DNA from: a virus
IMG/VR virus record: IMGVR_UViG_3300005851_000004
Coordinates: 1 to 41,736 of that record
Length of the DNA: 41,736 bases
Reading direction: 5' to 3' (one strand)
Below the pieces are notes generated by a model, which ran no database searches, was not told where the DNA came from, and saw only the letters and a program-made list of their open reading frames with translations. Both the position numbers and the translations under genes were made by a program. Positions 32,840 through 40,597 of the stretch are shown here, piece by piece; positions within the stretch are counted from its first letter, which is position 1; every line of letters begins with the position of its first letter.

Positions 32840-35800
32840 ATGCCATTACCAATAGGTGAGTTTTTACAAAAAATATCTCAAAAAGTTGCCTCAAAATTGG
32901 AAATAAATGCTGAAAAAATTCTAGGAGAAACATTGACAGATGCTAATAAATTTGTCAAAGTTAGAAGTACGTGGGATTTAATATTAGGAAGATTTGCTTC
33001 TATGGAAATAAGAAATCTTTTCCCCTATTTAAATGTCCATTTTAGGCTTATTAATGGAGGAGCATTTACAGATGCCTTGGTTAAAGCTACAGAAACACTC
33101 CAACAAAGAGCACTTTATTTTATTGAAAATCCTGAAAAAGCAAAAGAATTATTCAACAATTTTTGGAGATATGGAGATGCTGGACTAATCAAAAGTATAG
33201 GCTTAACCCACCCCTTAGAAGGAGAACCTAAAGAACTTTTAGAGAAATTTTTAAATTCTTTAAAAACCTTAGATGGTTATGGAAAAGATTTTGCTAGAAT
33301 TTGGAAAGAATTTACGGACTATTTAGGAGATGTTTTAGAAAAAATAGAACCTGGTTTTAAAGAAAAATATGAAGAAAAAATTATTACCAATTTATCAAGA
33401 AATGGAATGTTAGAAGATTGGCTAAATGTTTTAAAAGAACTTAACAGAATTGTACCTCACCAACGAGAATGGAGTTTTTGGAACATTTACTACCCCCATA
33501 TTTCAATGGAACTTTTTGGAGATATGGTAGAAAGAGGCTATTTGAATACTTTATATCCTCGATTTATGAAATATTTCAAACCATTTTTTGCTTACCAAAG
33601 AACAGGGGGTTCTTATAAACACATTGATGACCCATTGTTTTTATGGAGGACTATGCTTTTTCAGGCAAATTATTGGCAAACTCTCATTGAAAGTTCAGAT
33701 GCTTTAGCAAAAAGATACGATATTTTTAGTGTTTTTAAAATGTTTTATGGAGAAAGAGGAGCAAGAAAAGAAATTGAAAAGTTTTTACGAAATCCAGATA
33801 TTCAACAATTAGGTTTTGAAAGGCCAATTAGTATTGAATATTTGCCCAAAGAAGTTGCTGATTATGTAAGAGAAAACTATAAAACCGAATATGTTCAATT
33901 ATGGGATACAAATAGAATTCTTAGATCTAAGTTAGGAGACCCAGAAGCATCAAGAATTGTAGATATAGTTTCAGAAATATTACCTCCTAACTCAAGAGCA
34001 TTTTTAAGGCAAAGATATTATTTGATACCCCATAATTTGGCTCAAACTATTAAATTCTTAGAAAACGAGATCTATGGTTTTAATAAAGCAGGTTGGGCTA
34101 ACCCACTTAGAAAGCTTACTCATTGGTGGAAAATCTATGTTACTATTGGCTTCCCTCTAAGGTTTATGATAAACAACTTCATTGGTGACTTTTTAGGAGG
34201 TATAGCTATATTTCATCCTGAAGCAACAAAGCAGATGGGAAAAGCACAGAAATTTATGAGTGATTTGATTAGAGGAGAAATAGGAGCTTTAGAAGCTTAT
34301 GGTATTCCAGAAGGCAAATTAGCTGAAAGAATGGGTATGACAAGAGAACAATTTAGGGAATTTTTTATCTCAAAAATTAGACAGAGTGGAATTACAGGAA
34401 CAATTTCTACGGAATTAGAAATTTCCCCATATTTAGGTAGGGGAACAAGGTTTAAAGAAGTTATGGATAGTTTAAAAGAATTTCAGTGGGGAGAAGTATG
34501 GAAAAACTTCAGAGATTGGATCGAATTTCTAAATACCGTTAGAGAAGCAACTCCAAGAGTAGCATCAATAATTGACAATCTAGTGAGAGTTGAAAAAGGA
34601 GAAATACCAGTTTTTAGGGGTGCTCCTGAATATATCAAAAAACTAGCTCAAGACAAAGAATTTTGGTTAGATGCTATTATTGATTATGGAAACTGGATAC
34701 ACGTGGACTATTCTATAAGACCTCAGGCATTTAGAAAATGGTTTGGAGAATTTCTTTTTCCATTTAGCTATTGGTATGTTGCCAGATTAGATAGTTATGC
34801 TCGTTATATTACCACTAAAGAAGGAGCACTGATAATACCAGCAATGTTAGGAGGAATGTATGCTGCTACTTATGTTTGGAACCATAGAAATGAACAAGTT
34901 TCTCAAATTTATGAAAACCTACCTCCATTTTACAAATATGGAGCAATAACAATTATTGCTGGAATTGATGAAAAGAAAGGAACTCCTATAATTTTTAGAA
35001 TTGTTCATCCCTTCCATACAGCAGTTGATTTGCTTGGTTGGAGCCATTGGGTAAGAGTTTTTGATGAATTTAAGCAAGGAAGGTTAGATGCTGAAGCAGC
35101 AGCAAAAAAGCTTATTTTTGGAGAAGGTGCACATATAACTGGTAAAGTTTTATCAATGCTTAACCCTATTATTCAAGCTTTCATTTCTATAGGAGCCAAT
35201 AAAGATTTCTTCACGGGAAAGCAAATAGTTCCCGAGCAACTAAAGGGAACATCTTATGAAGCCGAAATCCAAATGAGATATTTAGCAGAAAGAACATTTT
35301 TGTCTCCTATCTTACCATTAATGCAAGCTCAAGGTTACGAAATGATGACAGATATTTTAGAAGATTACGGATATACAAACCCTAAAGGTTGGATAAATGC
35401 TTTATTAGAAGTTGGTAAGGCATTTATCAAAGAACAAACTGATATTCGTGGTCCTTTAATGGCAACAAGATACCTTGAACCCGGAGTTTTCTTAAATTCT
35501 GCTATTTATAGAGAAGCGAGAGAATTAACAGAAGCAGAAAATGAAATTTTTGAAAAGATTATGAGGGCTATGATAAGAGATGATTGGGAAACAGTTAGAC
35601 AAATTATCAAAGAGGCAGAAACAACTCCTAATTATCCTACTACTCCATCAAGAATAGCACAATTTCTTGATAGAACTTCAACAAAGTTACGCTATTTAGA
35701 AGCAAAAGCAAAACAAATCAAAGATAAAGAGAAAAGAGAAGAAATTTTAAGAAGAATAAATGAGTTAAAAATGCAAGATTATCTTTTAAGAAGGAGTGAA

Positions 35801-35878
35801 AAAACAAAAAGGTCATACTTAATTGAAAGATGGAATTCTTTATATGAGACATTAACTCATCCTGATTTGGAAGAATAA
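32840..35878 (+). CDS. Very large virion protein with membrane-active segments, 1012 aa
   Basis: A mostly helical protein; hydrophobic segments appear at about residues 435-460 (VTIGFPLRFMINNFIGDFLG) and 670-690 (ALIIPAMLGGMYAATYVWNH). Together with the preceding gene it resembles the pair of giant ejection proteins of podoviruses that form a channel across the host envelope. No lytic transglycosylase motif was found in it. It ends at TAATG with the ATP-grasp gene. Confidence 0.5.
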   Translation: MPLPIGEFLQKISQKVASKLEINAEKILGETLTDANKFVKVRSTWDLILGRFASMEIRNLFPYLNVHFRLINGGAFTDALVKATETLQQRALYFIENPEKAKELFNNFWRYGDAGLIKSIGLTHPLEGEPKELLEKFLNSLKTLDGYGKDFARIWKEFTDYLGDVLEKIEPGFKEKYEEKIITNLSRNGMLEDWLNVLKELNRIVPHQREWSFWNIYYPHISMELFGDMVERGYLNTLYPRFMKYFKPFFAYQRTGGSYKHIDDPLFLWRTMLFQANYWQTLIESSDALAKRYDIFSVFKMFYGERGARKEIEKFLRNPDIQQLGFERPISIEYLPKEVADYVRENYKTEYVQLWDTNRILRSKLGDPEASRIVDIVSEILPPNSRAFLRQRYYLIPHNLAQTIKFLENEIYGFNKAGWANPLRKLTHWWKIYVTIGFPLRFMINNFIGDFLGGIAIFHPEATKQMGKAQKFMSDLIRGEIGALEAYGIPEGKLAERMGMTREQFREFFISKIRQSGITGTISTELEISPYLGRGTRFKEVMDSLKEFQWGEVWKNFRDWIEFLNTVREATPRVASIIDNLVRVEKGEIPVFRGAPEYIKKLAQDKEFWLDAIIDYGNWIHVDYSIRPQAFRKWFGEFLFPFSYWYVARLDSYARYITTKEGALIIPAMLGGMYAATYVWNHRNEQVSQIYENLPPFYKYGAITIIAGIDEKKGTPIIFRIVHPFHTAVDLLGWSHWVRVFDEFKQGRLDAEAAAKKLIFGEGAHITGKVLSMLNPIIQAFISIGANKDFFTGKQIVPEQLKGTSYEAEIQMRYLAERTFLSPILPLMQAQGYEMMTDILEDYGYTNPKGWINALLEVGKAFIKEQTDIRGPLMATRYLEPGVFLNSAIYREARELTEAENEIFEKIMRAMIRDDWETVRQIIKEAETTPNYPTTPSRIAQFLDRTSTKLRYLEAKAKQIKDKEKREEILRRINELKMQDYLLRRSEKTKRSYLIERWNSLYETLTHPDLEE

Positions 35879-37380
35879 TGGAAATTGAAACACAAACAAA
35901 ACAGCAAATAAACCTTAGATTGATAAATCCAAGACCCATTTTTGTTTTGTTTACATATGATGGACACGGTCTTCCAATTGCTTTTAGATTACAAGAAGAA
36001 GGCTATAAGGTTTATGTAGGTCAATTTTATCATTTAGAAGGCAAAAAAGAGGAGGAAAAAGAAAAAGAACAAAGAATGTCTCTTTATGACGGTCTGTTAG
36101 ATAAGAAAAGTGGCAAAGAGCTGTTAAATGCTTTGCTTAAGGTCAAGAATAAAGATAGATACTTCATAATTTTTGACTTTCCTTTTATGTGGCAATATGC
36201 TGAAGAATTAAGAAAAGCAGGTTTTAAAGGATTATTACCTCACAAAGAAGATTGGGAATTGGAAGAAGAAAGAGAAAAAGCACAAAAATTAGTAGAAGAA
36301 AGATATGAAATCTTTTCAAAGAAAGAACACTATGAATTTCAAACTATAGATGAAGCCAAAAAGTTTTTAGAAGCTACTGATAAATGTTGGGTCTTAAAGG
36401 GTAATCATCCAGATGCTCCTACTATTGTTCCTATTTCTGATGAGCCTGAAATTGCAAAAATGGAGATTATAAATGCTTTGGAAATAAATAAAAAACTTTA
36501 TGAAGCAGAAGGGTTTGATTTACAAGAGAAACTAACTGATATCTTGGAATTTGTGCCAGAAGCAATTAGTTTCCAGAAGATTATAAGAGGAATAAATATT
36601 GACATTGAAATCAAAAATTATGCTCCTGGAAATAGAGGCTATGGAGGTCAAACTGGTGATACAACATCTGTTATTTTTTGGCTAACCAAAGAAGAAGGAG
36701 AAAGAATTTATGATAGCTTCTTAAAACCACTAGAAAAGGAAATGTTAAGAGAAAACGAATTAACTATATGGGATGCTGGAACTATTTATGATAAAAAGAA
36801 AAAGGGATTTTTCTTTACTGAATATTGCATAAGGTGGGGATATTCAGCAATCTTTGAAGAGCTCGCTACTCTTCCTTCTGCTGGTTACTATTTCGAAAAA
36901 CTTTTAAGGGGGGAAGATATTTATGACCCCAAAGAGTGTAAAAGATTTGGTGCTTCTTTTAGAATATTTCGAAGAGTTGAATTTGGACAACCAAGAGATA
37001 TAATTAAATCAGAAGATATTATCTTGCCAAAAGGATTTGATAAAGACATTTGGCTATGGGATGTTAAAAAGACTTCAAGGGGTTTAGAAACTGCCAATTA
37101 CGATTACAATGTGGCAGTAGTTACAGGAGCAGGAGAAACATTAGTAGAAGCATTTCAAAATGCTTATGAAAATACAAAGAAAATTGTTTTTAATGGTTAT
37201 CATTGGCAATTGGATATGGTTTTAAACAGAAGTTACAAAAACAATATTCCTGAAAGATTTGAGTTTGTCAAAGAATATTTCAACTTGGAAAATCTTAATT
37301 TTAGTTCTAACGAAGAAAAATCCTTTTCTGCCTTAGACGAATTTTTGCTAAAATTAAAAAGATTATTGGAAAAAGATTGA
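35878..37380 (+). CDS. PurD-like ATP-grasp ligase, 500 aa
   Basis: The layout follows phosphoribosylamine-glycine ligase (PurD): an N-terminal Rossmann-like part (residues 18-115), an ATP-grasp with Lys174 (CWVLKGNHPD), GGQTGDTT (256-263) in place of NTGGMG, and EYCIRWG (315-321) in place of EFNxRFG, then a PurD C-domain motif (VVTGAGETLVEAFQNAYENT). The second metal ligand Asn is replaced by Cys317, and the protein is about 70 aa longer than usual, so the substrate may differ. It should join an acid to an amine using ATP. It overlaps the preceding structural gene by one base, 21 nt before a papain-like protease gene. A metabolic purine role is unlikely in this place; a modifying ligase for a peptide, protein or cell-wall component is an inference. 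Confidence 0.7.
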   Translation: MEIETQTKQQINLRLINPRPIFVLFTYDGHGLPIAFRLQEEGYKVYVGQFYHLEGKKEEEKEKEQRMSLYDGLLDKKSGKELLNALLKVKNKDRYFIIFDFPFMWQYAEELRKAGFKGLLPHKEDWELEEEREKAQKLVEERYEIFSKKEHYEFQTIDEAKKFLEATDKCWVLKGNHPDAPTIVPISDEPEIAKMEIINALEINKKLYEAEGFDLQEKLTDILEFVPEAISFQKIIRGINIDIEIKNYAPGNRGYGGQTGDTTSVIFWLTKEEGERIYDSFLKPLEKEMLRENELTIWDAGTIYDKKKKGFFFTEYCIRWGYSAIFEELATLPSAGYYFEKLLRGEDIYDPKECKRFGASFRIFRRVEFGQPRDIIKSEDIILPKGFDKDIWLWDVKKTSRGLETANYDYNVAVVTGAGETLVEAFQNAYENTKKIVFNGYHWQLDMVLNRSYKNNIPERFEFVKEYFNLENLNFSSNEEKSFSALDEFLLKLKRLLEKD

Positions 37381-37401
37381 AGAGTTTGTAAAATAAAAAT
37401 A

Positions 37402-38451
37402 ATGTGGAGATTTTTTAAAAGGTTTTTAAGAAAAGAACAATTTGGCTATGGGTGGTTAGGGGATGAAAAAGAATACTTTGATGAAAGAAACTATCATACG
37501 GAAGAAATCTTTAAATCTTATCCTTCTCCTAATTGGATTGAGAAAAAACCATCAGAATGGAGAAGATTTGAGCCTATTAGAAACCAATCCACATCTTCGA
37601 GTTGTGTAGCTCACTCACTTGCTCTTGCTCTCGGAATTGAAAACTATTTGGAAGAGGAAAGATTTGAGGTTTTATCGGCAAGATTTATTTATGCTCGTGG
37701 TTATGTAGCAGAAACTGGAGGAGGAATGTATTATTTGCAGGCTTTGGAAATTGCGAGAAAAGAAGGAACTTGTTTGGAACAACAGATGCCATCTATGGGA
37801 CTTGATGAGAATGCAATGAGAAGAAGAGACGATGAAACTCCTAATGTAAGGTGGGTTGCTCAAATCTATAAAGCAAATTCTTATGTTTTTCTTCCTTTGG
37901 ATATTGACGTGATTGCTGGTGTTTTGGAACAAACAAAAAAAGGCATTCTTTTAGGAACAAGATTTAACTCAGGAGGATTTTCTAATCCTGAAGTTATTTT
38001 GGATAAAAACGGAATATATGGCCACGCTGTTACGGCTACCGACTATACTCTTTATAACGGCAAAAAGGCCTTGATTTTTCAAAATTCTTGGGGAAGAGAT
38101 AATTGGGGAATAAATGGTTTGGGAATTATCACCGAAGAACAGTTTAAAAATGGAGTAGTTTTAGCAGTTTATTTGGTTGATTTTAAGTATGAACCGCAAA
38201 AAACTAATAAACCCAAAATGGTCATCAATGCGAATTTTTTAAAGGTTGGGGATAGAGGTCCAGAGGTTGTCAAACTTCAGATTGGTCTTCAATGGCTTGG
38301 TTATTTTCCCGCCAATCAAGAATGTACAGGATACTATGGAGGCATCACCCGTCAAGCAGTTAGAGATTTTCAGAAAAACTATGGGCTTTTAGTTACTGGT
38401 AATGCCGATTTAAATACGATTAAGAAATTCAACGAAATTTTTGGGTCGTAA
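37402..38451 (+). CDS. Papain-like cysteine protease with peptidoglycan-binding domain, 349 aa
   Basis: Residues 57-230 form a C1-family papain fold: Gln62 (oxyanion), Cys68 in STSSSCVAHS, His208 in IYGHAVTATDY and Asn228 in FQNSWG. Residues about 275-349 are a PG_binding_1 domain (LKVGDRGPEVVKLQ...TGYYGGITRQAVRDFQ). A wall-bound peptidase is a good candidate for the endolysin, cutting peptide cross-links. No signal peptide is seen, so it would need a holin (next but one gene). It lies 21 nt behind the ATP-grasp gene. Confidence 0.8.
   Translation: MWRFFKRFLRKEQFGYGWLGDEKEYFDERNYHTEEIFKSYPSPNWIEKKPSEWRRFEPIRNQSTSSSCVAHSLALALGIENYLEEERFEVLSARFIYARGYVAETGGGMYYLQALEIARKEGTCLEQQMPSMGLDENAMRRRDDETPNVRWVAQIYKANSYVFLPLDIDVIAGVLEQTKKGILLGTRFNSGGFSNPEVILDKNGIYGHAVTATDYTLYNGKKALIFQNSWGRDNWGINGLGIITEEQFKNGVVLAVYLVDFKYEPQKTNKPKMVINANFLKVGDRGPEVVKLQIGLQWLGYFPANQECTGYYGGITRQAVRDFQKNYGLLVTGNADLNTIKKFNEIFGS
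38444..38448 (+). promoter_or_regulatory. GGTCG box for ATG 38472
   Basis: 23 nt before the start; the last G of the box precedes the TAA stop of the protease gene. Confidence 0.55.
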
Positions 38452-38471
38452 ATTAAAAAAATTAAGAAAAA

Positions 38472-38627
38472 ATGGCAGATACTGAATACCTCTTGGAAGA
38501 TGAAAATCTTGAAAAAGAACCACTTGAATCTGAAGAAGAAGAGGAAGAATTAGAGGAAGAAAAAGATGAAGAAGAGGGAGAAGAATTTGATGAAATGGAT
38601 TTCCAATTTTAAAAAGGTCGTTAATTA
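38472..38627 (+). CDS. Tiny very acidic protein, 51 aa
   Basis: Residues 1-38 are mostly Glu and Asp; the tail is GENLMKWISNFKKVVN, amphipathic and basic. Nothing similar is known to me. It could bind a basic partner, such as the 17-aa peptide downstream or the Lys/Pro protein. Its 3' end encodes the GGTCG box of the next gene. Confidence 0.6.
38615..38619 (+). promoter_or_regulatory. GGTCG box for ATG 38645
   Basis: 25 nt before the start, spacer TTAATTAAAAAGTAAAAT. Confidence 0.6.
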
Positions 38628-38644
38628 AAAAGTAAAATAAAAAA

Positions 38645-38956
38645 ATGGAAGAGAGTTGGATATTAACAGCAAATCAACTTTTAAGTTTTCATTTTGTTGT
38701 TCTTTTAGTTATGGGAATGACAGAAGTAGTCAAAAGAATATTAAGCAAAAGAGTACAGGCTTTTAATGATTATGCGCCACTAGTTTCTGTTTTTTGGGGA
38801 GTTTTATTGGCTTTTTGGGTTTATTTTTACGGATATATTGAAAATCCCTTGTTAGCTGTTGCTTCTGGTGTCTTTGTTGGTCTTTATACAAGTGGTTTGT
38901 GGGATTTAGGTAAAAGGAGCTTTTACAAAGGCGTTTTAGGTCGAATTAAGGGATAA
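38645..38956 (+). CDS. Holin-like membrane protein, 103 aa
   Basis: Three hydrophobic helices (about residues 9-28, 45-63 and 66-85) with a basic C-terminal tail (KRSFYKGVLGRIKG). Size, charge and position after the endolysin candidate fit a holin, which makes the lesion that releases the endolysin. The exact holin family is not assigned. Confidence 0.65.
   Translation: MEESWILTANQLLSFHFVVLLVMGMTEVVKRILSKRVQAFNDYAPLVSVFWGVLLAFWVYFYGYIENPLLAVASGVFVGLYTSGLWDLGKRSFYKGVLGRIKG
38939..38943 (+). promoter_or_regulatory. GGTCG box for ATG 38965
   Basis: 21 nt before the start, inside the end of the holin-like gene. Confidence 0.55.
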
Positions 38957-38964
38957 TTAAAAAG

Positions 38965-39018
38965 ATGGCAAGAAGAGCCAGAAGTTCCTCAAGAAGGGGT
39001 AAAAAATCTTCAAGATAA
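38965..39018 (+). CDS. 17-aa Arg/Ser peptide (protamine-like)
   Basis: MARRARSSSRRGKKSSR: eight Arg/Lys and six Ser, with no acidic residue. It has a GGTCG box 21 nt upstream, an A-rich ATGGC start, and a terminator 26 nt downstream, so it looks like a real last gene of the late transcript. It could bind DNA or an acidic protein. Confidence 0.5.
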   Translation: MARRARSSSRRGKKSSR

Positions 39019-39044
39019 ACCCCTAACTAATCATAAAAGAAAAC

Positions 39045-39078
39045 CCCCCTGGAGGGAAAACTTCCAGGGGGTTTTTTT
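39045..39078 (+). terminator. Intrinsic terminator of the late transcript
   Basis: CCCCCTGGAGG (39045-39055) pairs with CTTCCAGGGGG (39061-39071) around a GAAAA loop, then seven T. This is the clearest terminator in the window. Confidence 0.92.
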
Positions 39079-39138
39079 ATACCTAAAAAAACCACGATTT
39101 TTATATGGTTTTTACAATCTAATTAACATAAAAGTGCC

Positions 39139-39227
39139 AAAATTTTGTCTCCAAAGAAACGATTTTTCAGGATAGGTATAATTTATCATAACCCATAAAA
39201 ATCTTTTGTCTGACGAGATTTTAGAGG
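39139..39227 (-). repeat. Copy 4 of the ~92-nt element
   Basis: On the minus strand it begins CCTCTAAAATCTCGTCA right after the resolvase gene stop, continues with AAAAGATTTTTATGGG and a TTATACCTATCCTGAAAAA core, and ends GGAGACAAAATTTT. It aligns with copies 1 and 3. It faces the late terminator, so the two convergent transcripts end here. Bases 39079-39138 hold nothing else. Confidence 0.6.
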
Positions 39228-39230
39228 GGT

Positions 39231-39572
39231 TTATTTGGTAAAAACAGCAAAGATTGTGTAAGGATTGAAAATATAGTAAAAGACATTTATTTTCCTACCA
39301 ATTTTTGAATAGAAAAAGTTATTTTCTTGTGGTAAAATGTCTAATTTTTTGAGTATATCTTCCAAGATTTTTTTATCATTTGATTTCGATGATTTTTTGT
39401 ATGATTTTGCCTGTATAAAGATTGTCATCATTTCGTCTCCAAGTTTTTTAAAAGCAACAAGGTCAAATAGTCCGTGAGAACCAGCAGAGCGTACAGTTTG
39501 AAATCCCTTATTGCTTAATATTTTGCTAATTTGGTATTCGAAATTTCTTCCTTTTATGTATTTCTCGTTCAT
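39231..39572 (-). CDS. Hjc-type Holliday junction resolvase, 113 aa
   Basis: PD-(D/E)xK nuclease of the archaeal Hjc group: KGRNFEYQISKIL (Glu12), VRSAGSHGLFDLVAF (Asp37) and IQAKS (Gln54, Lys56) are the family's catalytic motifs. The length is typical. It should cut four-way DNA junctions left by recombination and replication before packaging. A GGTCG at 39596-39592 lies 19 nt before the start, inside the upstream zinc-ribbon gene, which it overlaps by 4 nt. Confidence 0.8.
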   Translation of the reverse strand: MNEKYIKGRNFEYQISKILSNKGFQTVRSAGSHGLFDLVAFKKLGDEMMTIFIQAKSYKKSSKSNDKKILEDILKKLDILPQENNFFYSKIGRKINVFYYIFNPYTIFAVFTK

Positions 39573-39772
39573 TTTTTTAATAAGTTATCTACGACCTCTT
39601 TGATTTCGTCGATTTTCCAATCAATTTTCATCATTAGCCTTTTTGCCCGATTTTTTAGATATGTAAGAAAGTCTTTGTCTGCTCCCATTGATAAACATTC
39701 AAAACAGACAAAATTTTTCTGTGGTTTGTCAGTTAAAAACTCACTTTTACAGTATTTACAAATGTTTTTCAT
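39569..39772 (-). CDS. Small zinc-ribbon protein, 67 aa
   Basis: Cys5, Cys8, Cys23 and Cys26 form a CxxC...CxxC knuckle pair (ICKYCKSEF...FVCFECLSMG), followed by a basic helix. It is probably a nucleic-acid-binding partner of the resolvase, with which it overlaps. A GGTCG box (39801-39797) is 24 nt before the start. Confidence 0.6.
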   Translation of the reverse strand: MKNICKYCKSEFLTDKPQKNFVCFECLSMGADKDFLTYLKNRAKRLMMKIDWKIDEIKEVVDNLLKK

Positions 39773-39906
39773 CTTTCATTTTTAATTGTTAATTACCGAC
39801 CTAATTAAATTTTGGGAAAAATTTTTCAAAAATTTTTAAAAATTTTTCCCTTTCAAAAAACATAAATTTTAAAAGGCTTTTTTAATCCAAATTAACAAGT
39901 TATTAA
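39773..39906. other. Intergenic region with an A/T palindrome
   Basis: GGGAAAAATTTTT (39814-39826) faces AAAATTTTTCCC (39839-39850), a long A/T dyad near the start of the leftward zinc-ribbon transcript. No perfect promoter was found; the dyad may be a regulatory site. Confidence 0.4.
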
Positions 39907-39909
39907 CAG

Positions 39910-39935
39910 AAAAAGGGGAGGACAGATCCTCCCCT
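39910..39935 (-). terminator. Intrinsic terminator after the trypsin-like protease gene
   Basis: AGGGGAGGA and TCCTCCCCT (39914-39922 and 39927-39935) form a perfect 9-bp stem with a 4-nt loop, followed on the minus strand by TTTTT. It overlaps the protease stop codon. Confidence 0.8.
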
Positions 39936-40584
39936 ACGATGCCTTCAGGTTGATAAGGCGAGACAAGAGCGTCATTGTGGGAAAGGCAAGTTCGGAGTTG
40001 ATTGCCAGGACGATTGGCTCGTTGTCGATTACTGCGAAGACTGGGCCTCCTGAAACTCCGAACCAGCCAAACCCAATGGTGTAGAGGCACTGGTTGTCGA
40101 GATAGACTGGAGTTGCTTCCCAGGTCAAACCAAATATTCCCTGAGGGCAGCCGAAGGAGAAGATGGGATTTTCGGAGATGATTTTCTTGATTAAGTTGAT
40201 GTCGTCGATGACAACCTTTGCTGGCTTGAAACCTGGGAAGGTTAGCTGCGGAGCTTCGAAGACAGCAAGGTCAAGGTTTTTGAAGCAGATTGCTTCTCGA
40301 AGTTGGACTGTGAAGCCAACGAACTCATTGATACAGAAGTCAGCATAGATGTTCTTGATGTTACCTTCCAAGTTGTGAGCAGCAGTCAGGAGGCCGATGG
40401 TGGTAAGACAACCTCCCCCAACGGTATACTCCTTTTCGGTTTCAACGATAACGGAGCAGACGAAGGAACGGACAAGATGAGGAATGAACTGATATGCCTT
40501 GATTGGGGGAGAAGTTTTAAACTGCTTTCGGCGCTTCTGACGCTTATTTATTCGGAAGATAGGCTTGATAGTCTGAGAGAACAT
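39934..40584 (-). CDS. Trypsin-like serine protease, 216 aa
   Basis: A chymotrypsin-fold protease: His70 in LLTAAHN, Asp105 in NLDLAVF, and Ser178 in GFGWFGVSGGPV. There is no signal peptide; the first 25 residues are basic. The substrate is unknown (host protein, virion maturation or peptide bonds). A strong AGGAGG (plus 40591-40596) lies 6 nt from the start, and the codons and G+C are unlike the surrounding phage genes. It follows the phosphoesterase in one operon. The stop is TAG. Confidence 0.8.
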   Translation of the reverse strand: MFSQTIKPIFRINKRQKRRKQFKTSPPIKAYQFIPHLVRSFVCSVIVETEKEYTVGGGCLTTIGLLTAAHNLEGNIKNIYADFCINEFVGFTVQLREAICFKNLDLAVFEAPQLTFPGFKPAKVVIDDINLIKKIISENPIFSFGCPQGIFGLTWEATPVYLDNQCLYTIGFGWFGVSGGPVFAVIDNEPIVLAINSELAFPTMTLLSRLINLKAS

Positions 40585-40590
40585 AGCACA

Positions 40591-40596
40591 CCTCCT
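40591..40596 (-). promoter_or_regulatory. Shine-Dalgarno site of the protease gene
   Basis: AGGAGG in AAAGGAGGTG, 6 nt before ATG 40584. Such sites are absent from the rest of the phage. Confidence 0.8.
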
Positions 40597-40597
40597 T

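Noticed and set aside
35878-37380. A routine purine-biosynthesis PurD
   Set aside because: The second metal ligand and the GGMG loop are changed, the chain is longer, and the gene lies within virion genes; the simple label would hide these differences.
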